Shown: positions 1-7,212 of the stretch, one piece after another
How positions within the stretch are numbered: position 1 is the first letter of the stretch
How the letters are laid out: each line of letters opens with the position of its first letter
Origin: Paracoccus denitrificans
GTDB taxonomy: Bacteria > Pseudomonadota > Alphaproteobacteria > Rhodobacterales > Rhodobacteraceae
DNA length: 21,929 nt
Reading direction: 5' to 3'
NCBI GenBank assembly: GCA_005768755.1
Contig: VAFL01000027.1
Location: 1 to 21,929 of the forward strand
Translations under genes and position numbers: made by a program
Notes under the pieces: model-generated
Seen by the model: the letters and a program-made list of their open reading frames with translations, nothing else
Told to the model about the DNA's origin: nothing
The model's database searches: none

Positions 1-87
1 GAAACCCTCTACCAGTACCTTCGCGCCGCTGCCTGACACCAATGTTCACATTATGTCCGGAAAATCGTTGTTCAGCGTACAAAGCTT

Positions 88-94
88 GAGGTGA
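88..94 (+). promoter_or_regulatory. Ribosome binding site of the HU gene
   Basis: GAGGTGA matches the anti-Shine-Dalgarno sequence and is followed by CGCC and then AAT-AAC, where the HU N-terminus starts. The spacing would suit an ATG at about 99, but none is there. The site argues that translation originally began at the full-length HU N-terminus and not at TTG 141. Confidence 0.5.
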
Positions 95-98
95 CGCC

Positions 99-371
99 AA
101 TAACGCTGAACTGGCAGACGCCCTCGCGGCAGCCAATGGCTTGACGAAGGCAGACGCGCGCAAGGCGGTCGATGCCGTGTTCGCCGCCATCACCGACGCG
201 GCAGCCAAGGGCGAAGAAATCGCTATCAACGGCTTCGGGAAGTTCAAGGTGAAGGACACTCCCGAGCGTGAAGGCCGTAATCCTTCCACCGGCGCGACCA
301 TCACTATTGCCGCAGCCAAGAAGCTCGGCTTCACCCCGGCAAAGGCTGTCAAGGATCGCCTGAACGGTTGA
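99..371 (+). CDS. hup: HU-family DNA-binding protein with apparently missing start codon
   Basis: Small basic nucleoid protein that binds and bends DNA as a dimer. The reading frame from 99 encodes about 90 residues, the usual HU length. It begins N-N-A-E-L-A-D-A-L and contains the HU core G-F-G-K-F, followed by the R-N-P-S-T-G arm tip and a C-terminal F-T-P-A-K-A-V-K-D segment. Typical HU proteins begin with Met directly before this N-terminal stretch. Here codon 99-101 is AAT and the codon before it is GCC, while an in-frame TGA lies at 87-89. A good Shine-Dalgarno sequence, GAGGTGA, lies at 88-94, correctly spaced for a start at about 99. The only usual in-frame start is TTG at 141, which would remove helix 1 and leave 76 residues. 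Family identity is certain. Whether the gene is functional, mutated or affected by a sequencing error is open. Confidence 0.85.
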   Translation, partial: NNAELADALAAANGLTKADARKAVDAVFAAITDAAAKGEEIAINGFGKFKVKDTPEREGRNPSTGATITIAAAKKLGFTPAKAVKDRLNG

Positions 372-379
372 TCTATTGC

Positions 380-407
380 GCAGGGAGGTGGAACTCCCCC
401 TCCCTGC
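380..407 (+). terminator. Hairpin downstream of the HU gene, possible terminator
   Basis: A perfect 9-bp inverted repeat, GCAGGGAGG (380-388) and CCTCCCTGC (399-407), with a 10-nt loop, starts 9 nt after the HU stop codon. There is no clear T-run after it on the plus strand, so it is a weak or Rho-assisted terminator at best. It lies between convergent genes (HU on plus, the gene ending at 451 on minus) and could serve both. Confidence 0.5.
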
Positions 408-450
408 CCTGTTGGTCGCTTACGCGCGCCCGATCATGAGCCCCGAAGCC

Positions 451-654
451 TCAGTCCTCGTCGTCGGGTTCGAACCGCTCGGTTGCGACACATGTGTGAA
501 GCTTTCCGTCGAAGCGGGCCTTCTTTCCCACCGGCACATAGTCGCCGTAGAACCGGCAGAAGCCGTCCTTGGGTGGCATGGCCAACATCATGTCATGCCG
601 CTGCTTCGTTAGAAGAGCCTCGACATCGATTTCAGCGATAGTTGGTTTCGACAT
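451..654 (-). CDS. Small acidic hypothetical protein (67 aa)
   Basis: I do not recognise this protein. It begins M-S-K-P-T-I-A-E-I-D-V-E-A-L-L, has a central region with one Cys (G-F-C-R-F-Y-G), a short basic stretch (V-G-K-K-A-R-F) and a second Cys (H-T-C-V-A-T), and ends in an acidic tail (E-P-D-D-E-D). No signal peptide or membrane segment is visible, so it is probably cytoplasmic. The ATG at 654 is preferred because GAGGAAAACCA directly precedes it; an upstream TTG at 675 is less likely. It follows the lipoprotein gene by 22 nt on the same strand and is probably cotranscribed with it. Function is unknown. Confidence 0.55.
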   Translation of the reverse strand: MSKPTIAEIDVEALLTKQRHDMMLAMPPKDGFCRFYGDYVPVGKKARFDGKLHTCVATERFEPDDED

Positions 655-676
655 TGGTTTTCCTCTTGTTGGCAAA

Positions 677-2089
677 TCAAGGCACTGCGCGCACCGGAAT
701 GCTCAAGGCGCGTTCGGAGGATTCCTTCTGAAGGTTGATGAGCTGCTGGATGATCGTGACGATCTGCATCGACCGAAATTCGCTCTCTGGAATGCTGTAA
801 TCCTGGTCCATGAACCGAACAGCGAGCAGCGCTGACCGGTCCCGCTTCTTCGCGACTTGAAACAGCGCAACTCTTTGCTTCTGCCTGCCGGTGCAGTTGG
901 CCGTCCCATCGGCGCAAACAGCTAAGGTGGGGGTCGCGAGCAGGCCCTGGTGCCTCACCATTTCGCCTACGGCGCGCAGCACCGCCTCCGGCGATCTGAA
1001 CACCAGTTCTACAACCACCTTGGTCCTCTGCCTTTCGGCCACGCCATTTACGACCGTGCCTACCAGCGCGTAGTTATCGCCGAGATATTGCGCTTCGGCC
1101 TGATATTCTGAGGGTGCCGCAAGTGCGGAGGCGGGTTGCGGCACTCCATCACAGCTTCGCCGGACCAGCTTGGGCATACGGCTCTTCGCGCCAGGCTTTA
1201 CCACATAGACGGTCGCATCCGTTTTTCCGTCCGCGCTGATTCCTTCTGGATCGGACAAACCGAATTTTTCCCCATCAAACAGGGCCAGTTGCTCGAGGGT
1301 GATGCGGTCCTTGCCGGCCGCTGTGCTAAGATCCAGACGGGAAATCGGGGCAATCTTGGTGGCCGAGCCGCGCATGTCTGCCACGTCGAGCGCGTTGCAG
1401 TCGATGATGGCCTGGAAGCGCGCGCGATCGCTGGCGTCGTTACGGATGCTCGCGATAGCGTCACCAATCTTCTTGTCCTTGACCGCCGGGTCCTCCCGAT
1501 AAAGATCGATCCTTGCGATCAGGAGATTGGCTACGAGATCTGCTTCGAACCCCTGATTTATGAGCATTTCGACGGTAGAGAACGGCACCGCAGACAGGAT
1601 GCCTTGATAGAATTTCTGCTGATCGAATACCTGAACGTCGAACGCCGTCCCGGAGTTGAGCTCGCCGCCGATCTGAGGTGTGTAGACATCGACCCCTTCG
1701 GCAATCCCGCTGACGATCGAAGATGTGGAGCCGGGCGTTGTCACAACGCTGTTGTTTGTCGTGAGCCCGGCCGGGGCCAGACTGGTGCCGGCGGTGGTTG
1801 CCGTTGAGAGGCTGCTGCCCGTGGTTTCGCTGCGGGTAAGGCCCGATCCGCGAAGCTGGCCGTTCATGCTCCCCGTTGCCTTCATGGAGAGCGTTCCGGT
1901 GAACCGGCTAACGGATGTGAAATGCGTCGGCATTCCCTTGCTTGCCCGCAAGATATTCAACATGGTCTGTTCATTGGCCATTGAAGCCAATGCTTCGTTA
2001 TACTCAACGCCGAATCGCTGAACATGGGTCGGGAAGGCGCAGCCGGATACCAAAAAAGCGCAGCTTAACCCCAATATGCCCAACTTCAT
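677..2089 (-). CDS. Predicted outer-membrane lipoprotein (470 aa), function unknown
   Basis: The N-terminus is a lipoprotein signal peptide with the lipobox V-S-G-C and Cys17 as the predicted lipidated residue. Asp is absent at +2 (Ala18), so outer-membrane sorting is expected. After the signal comes a segment with the pattern Y-N-E-A-L-A-S-M-A-N-E-Q-T-M-L-N-I-L-R. Then comes a Ser/Thr/Gly-rich low-complexity region at about residues 70-130, and a longer globular part ending in a helical C-terminus. The pattern of N-terminal helix, low-complexity Ser/Thr region and Y-T-P-Q-I-G-G motif recalls uncharacterised proteobacterial lipoproteins, but I cannot name the family. The start ATG at 2089 has an AGGGGGTG Shine-Dalgarno just upstream. 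It is not a TraT homologue by any motif I can see. The gene is downstream of traG, though separated by two plus-strand genes. Confidence 0.75.
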   Translation of the reverse strand: MKLGILGLSCAFLVSGCAFPTHVQRFGVEYNEALASMANEQTMLNILRASKGMPTHFTSVSRFTGTLSMKATGSMNGQLRGSGLTRSETTGSSLSTATTAGTSLAPAGLTTNNSVVTTPGSTSSIVSGIAEGVDVYTPQIGGELNSGTAFDVQVFDQQKFYQGILSAVPFSTVEMLINQGFEADLVANLLIARIDLYREDPAVKDKKIGDAIASIRNDASDRARFQAIIDCNALDVADMRGSATKIAPISRLDLSTAAGKDRITLEQLALFDGEKFGLSDPEGISADGKTDATVYVVKPGAKSRMPKLVRRSCDGVPQPASALAAPSEYQAEAQYLGDNYALVGTVVNGVAERQRTKVVVELVFRSPEAVLRAVGEMVRHQGLLATPTLAVCADGTANCTGRQKQRVALFQVAKKRDRSALLAVRFMDQDYSIPESEFRSMQIVTIIQQLINLQKESSERALSIPVRAVP

Positions 2090-2352
2090 CGTGCACCCCC
2101 TAATGCCGCTGATGTCGATCTAGTCTGTTTTAATGTAGTCAGAATCGCAAGAGAAACCTAGTAGGCATCTCGAAAGTATTACATTGACTTATAGACTGAT
2201 CACTCCAGAGTGAACTAATTTTTAGACTCCCTTCATTACAGGCATCTTTTTATCGGATTATGAATGATACAGTAGCGAACTGCGCAAATTTCCCCATATG
2301 ACAGGCAATAACTTTGCCTGCGGGAAAGCGCTGGCGACGAGGATGGATGGCG
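2090..2352. other. AT-richer intergenic region between divergent genes
   Basis: This stretch of about 260 bp separates the minus-strand lipoprotein gene from the plus-strand gene starting at 2353. It is clearly more AT-rich than the tra cluster and should hold the promoters for both directions. A TTGACT sequence at 2184-2189 (plus strand) resembles a -35 element, but no convincing -10 follows at the right distance. I see no ORF that looks real in it. A perfect palindrome near its right end is listed separately. Confidence 0.5.
2302..2320. repeat. Perfect 7-bp inverted repeat (CAGGCAA-N5-TTGCCTG)
   Basis: CAGGCAA at 2302-2308 and TTGCCTG at 2314-2320 are separated by TAACT. The repeat lies about 32 nt before the ATG at 2353, in the leader or promoter of the small plus-strand gene. 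Its size and spacing suit an operator for a dimeric regulator or a small RNA hairpin. The symmetry is seen directly; the role is inferred. Confidence 0.4.
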
Positions 2353-2634
2353 ATGAGTGAGAGAATCCTTGTGGAGTTCGAAGACGGAGACGCGATTGTT
2401 TATGCTTCGCATTCTTCAGTCAGGATCGCCAATCGCGGCCCCAGTCCGGTCCGTAAGAAGGATTTTGAGCAGGTTCGAGCACATCCCCCGGAGTGGGTCG
2501 GCTTTGGATCATTCGAGGCCCGCATCCTTGCTGCTGGACAACGGGTCGAAACACATAAAGGGCTGCAGACGATCGCTCGGGTCGAGCATGATGTCGATCT
2601 GCCGCTGGGAATTTTGCACGCAGCATCCGACTGA
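2353..2634 (+). CDS. Hypothetical protein (93 aa)
   Basis: I do not recognise this protein. The likely start is ATG 2353 (M-S-E-R-I-L-V-E-F-E-D-G-D-A); ATG 2347, six nucleotides upstream in frame, is equally possible, and a GAGG lies at 2338-2342. The protein has an N-terminal part likely to form beta strands (I-L-V-E-F-E-D-G-D-A-I-V-Y-A), a short basic region, and no Cys, signal peptide or membrane segment, so it is probably cytoplasmic. It is followed after 67 nt by a second plus-strand gene, and the two may form an operon. An overlapping frame (2357-2656) gives a less plausible basic protein and is rejected. Confidence 0.5.
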   Translation: MSERILVEFEDGDAIVYASHSSVRIANRGPSPVRKKDFEQVRAHPPEWVGFGSFEARILAAGQRVETHKGLQTIARVEHDVDLPLGILHAASD

Positions 2635-2681
2635 CAGCGGCAGATTCCGTCTTTGAAGGTTGCTAGCAGATCGGCTATCTT

Positions 2682-2697
2682 GGCTCCGTTCGGAGCC
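2682..2697 (+). promoter_or_regulatory. Hairpin covering the ribosome binding site of the gene at 2702
   Basis: GGCTCCG (2682-2688) and CGGAGCC (2691-2697) form an inverted repeat with TT between them, in practice a 6-bp stem with a GTTC loop. The GGAG at 2692-2695, which is the Shine-Dalgarno for ATG 2702, lies in the right arm. Folding of the mRNA could therefore reduce translation of the downstream gene. It could also act as a partial terminator for the gene ending at 2634, although no T-run follows. Confidence 0.4.
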
Positions 2698-2701
2698 TGC
2701 T

Positions 2702-2932
2702 ATGCTAAAGCTAGATCAGACTTATTATAACACTACCTATGATGACCCAGGCGGTCCGATGGTGCGGTTTGCGGAAGACGAACTTGCGCACTCCTCCGAT
2801 CGATTTCTTTGGGCGTCCGATGATGGTGCCGAGGAACAAGATAATCCGAGTGTAGTAGAAAAGGTTATACGGACCATTTCTGGAATTTTAGTCTTAGGTT
2901 TGATTATCTACTTATTTTACGCCTTTTGGTAG
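2702..2932 (+). CDS. Small protein with a C-terminal membrane anchor (76 aa)
   Basis: Residues 1-50 are soluble and acidic with several Tyr near the start. Residues 59-75 form one strongly hydrophobic segment, G-I-L-V-L-G-L-I-I-Y-L-F-Y-A-F, ending one residue before the C-terminus. This is the layout of a tail-anchored inner-membrane protein with its N-terminus in the cytoplasm. ATG 2702 is chosen because GGAG lies 6 nt upstream; a TTG at 2660 would add 14 residues. Codon use is more AT-rich than in the tra genes, suggesting different ancestry. The stop codon is 2 nt from the traG stop on the opposite strand. I do not recognise the family. Confidence 0.55.
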   Translation: MLKLDQTYYNTTYDDPGGPMVRFAEDELAHSSDRFLWASDDGAEEQDNPSVVEKVIRTISGILVLGLIIYLFYAFW

Positions 2933-2934
2933 GC

Positions 2935-5733
2935 TCATTCTCTAAGTTTCGGATCGCGAAAGAAGCCCCGATCTAGGTTCCTGCTTGCTTCGGATTGCAA
3001 ACCAACTGCCCCCTCAACATGATTTGCGCGTGAGGTCTGGGCCGCCCCTCTTTCCTGAGATGCCCTTTGCTGACCTACGACAATGGCATCTTTTGCTGTT
3101 TCGGGGTCGCCAGACTCAGGGCCGTTAGGGAGTTTTCCAAGGGCGCTGGGGCGATATGCTCTCACTACGTCGGCGGCGGAAGTTTCGGGGTGTGCGACCT
3201 GAACCAATTCAGGTTCAACGAAGCGGCCTGCAATCTCCGCGCGAATAGCGTCTTGGCGCTGTTCCATCCAGCGCCCGATCATTTCTTGACGAACCTGCTC
3301 TTGATGAGGGGTCAGTACGCTGGCCCACAAGTCCGGCGCGTCCAGCCCTATGTTCGAAGTCTGCTCGGCACGATACCATTGCGCAAGGTCTTGGCTCAGA
3401 TTCTGGCTAAGGCTCAAGCCGTGTGTTTCTGCGTAACTGGCATCCTGGGAAAGCTGCTGTGAAAGCTCATCCAGCTTTCTGGCTGTCTCCGAGTAGGACT
3501 TTGCTCGTGCTAGGGCCTGCTCATGCGAAAGCGAACTGCTGGAAGTGGACGAAGCGCGTGAGAAAGTCCCTGCTCGCTCGTACGTCCCTTCTCCGGTTGA
3601 CGCGCCACTCCCATTTGAATGCTCATCTCGAAAACCGCTAGTCGAAGTGTTCTGAGAATCAGATGAGCGATTGTCAGAAGTCACATAGCGAAGCTGATCC
3701 GATTGTTGTCCTTGGACCGATGCCTGACCACTCGCGCCACCTTGGCCACCCGCGAGTGTGCCTTTTGAACCTCGACCTGCGCCGATGGGCAGGCCGGCTG
3801 AAATGCTGCCGCCGATCTGGCTTGATACCACTGCAGATCGATCTCGAGCTTGATTTATCGAAATCCCTTGGCCGATTGTCGAGCGTTCTTCCGAGCCTTG
3901 GCTGCTTGATGCAGTAGTACGATCAAATCGATCCAGGGACGTGTTCGCAGAACGCCCAGCGCTGGAATCCCAGCCGCTTGTGGTTTCGGTCGACTTGCTC
4001 GTTCCGCTCCGGTCAGTCTTGGTCCACGTAATCAGCTCCTGCGCTGCGTTCTCATAGGCCTGGGACTGCCGATGGGCGGCGCTCGCCATCTCGCGCCACT
4101 CAGCCACGTTCCCACTCGTCGCAGTCGGCGTGAATGCGAGCTTGGACATGGCCGGGCCGGCATCGATGACCTCCTGGCCGTTGCCAAAGCCAGTCACGAC
4201 TGCACCATTATCGTGCCGCCAGCTCATGGCGGCGTTACCGCCCATGTAGCTCGGGGCCGTCGTCCACTGATCGCTTTGGCGCATGTTGGAGGTCGAGTTG
4301 GCCCAGCTCACATTCCCGTAGGAATAGTTGCCGGTTGTCTGTTCGACCGCAGCGGCTTCAGCTGCATTTTGCGCCGGGGCCAGCATACTGGTCGCCTGCC
4401 CCGCGATCGACATTGCCCCGCGGGCGAGGCCTGCCGCCAGAAAGGGTATGCTCATCAGCATGAAGCCGGCGATCGTCGCCGTCTCGGAATTTACAGCAGC
4501 GATCCCGGAATAGCTTCCCAGCGTCATCCCGCCGCCCGATAGCCCGCGCACTGCGCTCTCGGCCCGGGTCATGCACACCATGTGCAGGATGACGTATAAC
4601 GGGCCCCAGGCGGCCAGATAAAAAAAACCCATTGCGTACCCGCGCAGCGCATTCAGACCGGTCTGGGGCATCATGAACAGCGGGAAGATCACCGGGAACA
4701 TCGCGAAAAACACGACGGTGAGCACGATGTTGAGAATGGGAACCCACGCCATCGCCTGCTGCGCGATCGAGTTGTAGGTGTTGCGCGCCTGGATATCCGC
4801 CCGTGTCGTGGCGAATGCGTCGATCGAAGCCCCGGCGGTACTGCCAGACATCGCGTCTCGGGCCTGCATGAACGCGTTGATAGCGGTGTTCTGGCGCATG
4901 ACGCCGACAAACCCGTCACTGTTTCCGGTAAAAGCCGCGTTGATCACCGGGACGTCGTGCGCAAGCTTGGCGGCGGCGGCCTCATTGCTGAGCCGGGGAT
5001 ACACGATCTTCCCCCAAAGCGACGCATTGGCCTGGATCATCGTTTCCCACTGGGCGCTCAAAGCCTGATAGGCCGTCCTGCAGGTGACGATGTGACTGCT
5101 GATTGCCCCGCCCGCTGCCCGGTCAAGCCATTCCTGCGATCGCGCTTCGGATCCCGGGCCCACTGCAGCCCAGAGATCTGGTGCCCTGGACAGGTCCGTC
5201 AGCGATTTATGGTGGAGGAGGATATCGCCGAAAACACAGTTCTTGAAATGCTGCTCGAGATTGGTCGAGAACTCCGCATCGCGGATGGTGAAATTGCGGG
5301 TCGCGTCGAACAGCCGCGCGCCATCGACCATACCGTTCGTGGTGTAGTTCAGCTCGCCGGGCATCACGAATACTGTTTCGGCAGTCCGGGTCAGCCAATC
5401 GCCAATCTGGGTCGTGAAACTGGCTAACACGCCCAGTCCCAGCGGCACATTGTCGACCGTTGCCGGCGCCAGCGACGGGTTGATCCGGTCCGTGACCTTT
5501 ATATCGACGGTCGGCACCATCAGGCAGAGGTAAATCGCTGTGGCGCCCAGGAACCAGTTGAGCCACGCCTTGTAGTTCAGGCTGAACGCGACCGTGATCA
5601 GGGAATAGATCAGGCCCATCACCATCACGACGCGGATCAGGGACTTGTAGCCCCCTCCCCCTGACCAGGCGGCGACCGCGTTGAACGTGTTGACGAGATA
5701 CTCGCCTCCGCCGACGGTGAAGACCTCGAGCAT
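2935..5733 (-). CDS. traG: TraG, mating-pair stabilisation protein
   Basis: Inner-membrane protein of F-type conjugation systems. The N-terminal part is needed for pilus assembly, the periplasmic C-terminal part for mating-pair stabilisation and, in F, recognition of the entry-exclusion protein TraS. At 932 residues it is nearly the same length as F TraG (938). Hydrophobic segments lie at about residues 31-52, 58-76, 328-388 (several, with W-V-P-I-L-N-I-V) and 414-442. From about residue 480 the protein is long, hydrophilic and Ser/Gln/Thr-rich, with helical heptad-like stretches between about 740 and 800. The ATG at 5733 has a very strong GGAGGGGGG just upstream and lies 15 nt after traH. 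It is the last gene of the operon and ends tail to tail with the small gene at 2702-2932. Confidence 0.95.
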   Translation of the reverse strand: MLEVFTVGGGEYLVNTFNAVAAWSGGGGYKSLIRVVMVMGLIYSLITVAFSLNYKAWLNWFLGATAIYLCLMVPTVDIKVTDRINPSLAPATVDNVPLGLGVLASFTTQIGDWLTRTAETVFVMPGELNYTTNGMVDGARLFDATRNFTIRDAEFSTNLEQHFKNCVFGDILLHHKSLTDLSRAPDLWAAVGPGSEARSQEWLDRAAGGAISSHIVTCRTAYQALSAQWETMIQANASLWGKIVYPRLSNEAAAAKLAHDVPVINAAFTGNSDGFVGVMRQNTAINAFMQARDAMSGSTAGASIDAFATTRADIQARNTYNSIAQQAMAWVPILNIVLTVVFFAMFPVIFPLFMMPQTGLNALRGYAMGFFYLAAWGPLYVILHMVCMTRAESAVRGLSGGGMTLGSYSGIAAVNSETATIAGFMLMSIPFLAAGLARGAMSIAGQATSMLAPAQNAAEAAAVEQTTGNYSYGNVSWANSTSNMRQSDQWTTAPSYMGGNAAMSWRHDNGAVVTGFGNGQEVIDAGPAMSKLAFTPTATSGNVAEWREMASAAHRQSQAYENAAQELITWTKTDRSGTSKSTETTSGWDSSAGRSANTSLDRFDRTTASSSQGSEERSTIGQGISINQARDRSAVVSSQIGGSISAGLPIGAGRGSKGTLAGGQGGASGQASVQGQQSDQLRYVTSDNRSSDSQNTSTSGFRDEHSNGSGASTGEGTYERAGTFSRASSTSSSSLSHEQALARAKSYSETARKLDELSQQLSQDASYAETHGLSLSQNLSQDLAQWYRAEQTSNIGLDAPDLWASVLTPHQEQVRQEMIGRWMEQRQDAIRAEIAGRFVEPELVQVAHPETSAADVVRAYRPSALGKLPNGPESGDPETAKDAIVVGQQRASQERGAAQTSRANHVEGAVGLQSEASRNLDRGFFRDPKLRE

Positions 5734-5748
5734 ACCCCCCTCCCCGCT

Positions 5749-7212
5749 TTACATCAGACCTTGGGCATTGAGGCTCCGCGAAAAGCTGAGCGCCGCCTGC
5801 ATGCCGGGCGACATCGCGTTCTGCAGCGTGGACTCGAGCATCACGCTACGGTTGATGATCATCAGCGTTTCGTTCAGCTTGTTGCTGAGCTTGATGTCGC
5901 GCTGCGTGAATTTTGCGCGTGTCGCGGCAATCTGCTGGCGCCACTGGCTTGCCGTCTCCTGATCCGCAGTCTGGTAGAAGACCTTGGCCTGCTCGACGCG
6001 GTCGAGCATATTATCCAGCATCGCGTTGAGCATATCGATTGCGACGATTTCCGAGAGTGTCTGGATCTCGCCATCCGCCAGCACCTGATGAGCCATCGCC
6101 TGTACCGCGAGGATTTTGTAGAGCGGGATTGTCGCGATGTTGAGGAGCTGTCGCTCGCTTGCGCTCAGCGCCGTGTCGCTCCGGATCTTGCTGCTGATCG
6201 AGGTGATCATCGTGGCGATCCGAGGGCGCAAGGCGGAGCTTGCCGGCACCGTCAGCGCCTGTTCGCCGATGGTCGTGCAATCGCTGTTCGTGCATTTGAG
6301 GATCTTCACGGGTGGCGCGCTGGCCGTGCCGTCGAGGAGCGCCGTGACGACGGCCTCCTCGGCCGGCCCCACAATGTCGACCTGCGGCCCCCGATTGCTG
6401 TCGGCGGGCGGCCGGGTCACCACGGTGCCGACGATGGTCATGATGTATTCGGAGAATTCCTGATCGAAGGCGCCGAATTTCTGGGACTTTCGCAACGCTT
6501 CCCAGGTGTAGTTGTGCGGCTCGCCGATGAGTTGCTCCTGCATCCTTGGATCAGCGTTGCGGGCGATCGTGCTGTCCCGCTGGCCGCCATTGTTGCAGCC
6601 TTGACGCGCCGCGGCCCAGTCCGAGAAAATCCCCTGACTGTTGCCGACGGCTTCGCATATCGTCGAGCGCGTCGTCTCCATCTGAGGCCAGATGCCCCCC
6701 ACCAACGCCTGGGCGGTCTCACAGGAGGAGATGTTCATCTGGTTGAGAAGCTGCGCTTTTTGAGAGAATTCGTCCATCACCTTCCCGATCTCGGGCGAGA
6801 CGCTGTCGATCGCGAGCTTGAAGGCGAAGCCCAGCGCGTTGTTCGCCGTCGCCTTCAGCATCGCGACGATCTCGCTCGCATTGATGAAGGAGAACGAACC
6901 CGAGAACAGGTCGATGCCGCCACAGCCTGCACGGGCGCTAGGTAGCTGAAGGTTGAACGGCGCGACGCTTTTCTGCGGGAAGCGCGTCCAGACATTGCCC
7001 AGTGAATAATATCCGGCAGACTGCCCCTGATAGGCCGATGGGCCGGTCACATTGGCCGCGCCCCCGGCATCATTGAAGAAGCTGTTCATTTCGCCGGCGA
7101 CGTCCGCGCGCGCGACGCCCGTTAACGCCAGGTTCGCGGCAGCCATCAAGGCGAGGCCCCCAGGCAGGCGCGAGCGCTGGAGGCTCATAGCCCTTCTTGT
7201 GATCCGCTTCAT
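5749..7212 (-). CDS. traH: TraH, pilus assembly protein
   Basis: Periplasmic, outer-membrane-associated protein of F-type systems required for pilus extension; in F it interacts with TraF, TraU and TrbI. It has 487 residues against 458 in F TraH. An N-terminal signal peptide (basic start, then L-A-L-M-A-A-A-N-L-A-L-T-G-V-A-R-A) is followed by M-N-S-F-F-N-D-A-G-G-A-A-N-V-T-G-P, a typical TraH opening, and by G-C-G-G-I-D-L-F-S-G-S-F-S-F at about 95-110, a hallmark of the family. Coiled-coil-like helices occur in the C-terminal half. ATG 7212 overlaps the traF stop as TGATG, indicating translational coupling; the TTG just upstream at 7215 is less likely. Confidence 0.95.
   Translation of the reverse strand: MKRITRRAMSLQRSRLPGGLALMAAANLALTGVARADVAGEMNSFFNDAGGAANVTGPSAYQGQSAGYYSLGNVWTRFPQKSVAPFNLQLPSARAGCGGIDLFSGSFSFINASEIVAMLKATANNALGFAFKLAIDSVSPEIGKVMDEFSQKAQLLNQMNISSCETAQALVGGIWPQMETTRSTICEAVGNSQGIFSDWAAARQGCNNGGQRDSTIARNADPRMQEQLIGEPHNYTWEALRKSQKFGAFDQEFSEYIMTIVGTVVTRPPADSNRGPQVDIVGPAEEAVVTALLDGTASAPPVKILKCTNSDCTTIGEQALTVPASSALRPRIATMITSISSKIRSDTALSASERQLLNIATIPLYKILAVQAMAHQVLADGEIQTLSEIVAIDMLNAMLDNMLDRVEQAKVFYQTADQETASQWRQQIAATRAKFTQRDIKLSNKLNETLMIINRSVMLESTLQNAMSPGMQAALSFSRSLNAQGLM

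Noticed and set aside
1136..1807. 223-codon plus-strand ORF opposite the lipoprotein gene
   Set aside because: Low-complexity translation without motifs; the minus-strand frame has a lipobox and good ribosome binding site.
2184..2228. TTGACT and repeated AGACT words in the AT-richer intergenic region as promoter or operator
   Set aside because: No -10 element at proper spacing and the AGACT repeats are irregular, so chance cannot be excluded.
5761..6945. 394-codon plus-strand ORF opposite traH
   Set aside because: Antisense shadow of traH in high-GC DNA; the translation is rich in Arg/His/Leu with no domain, and traH is clearly real.
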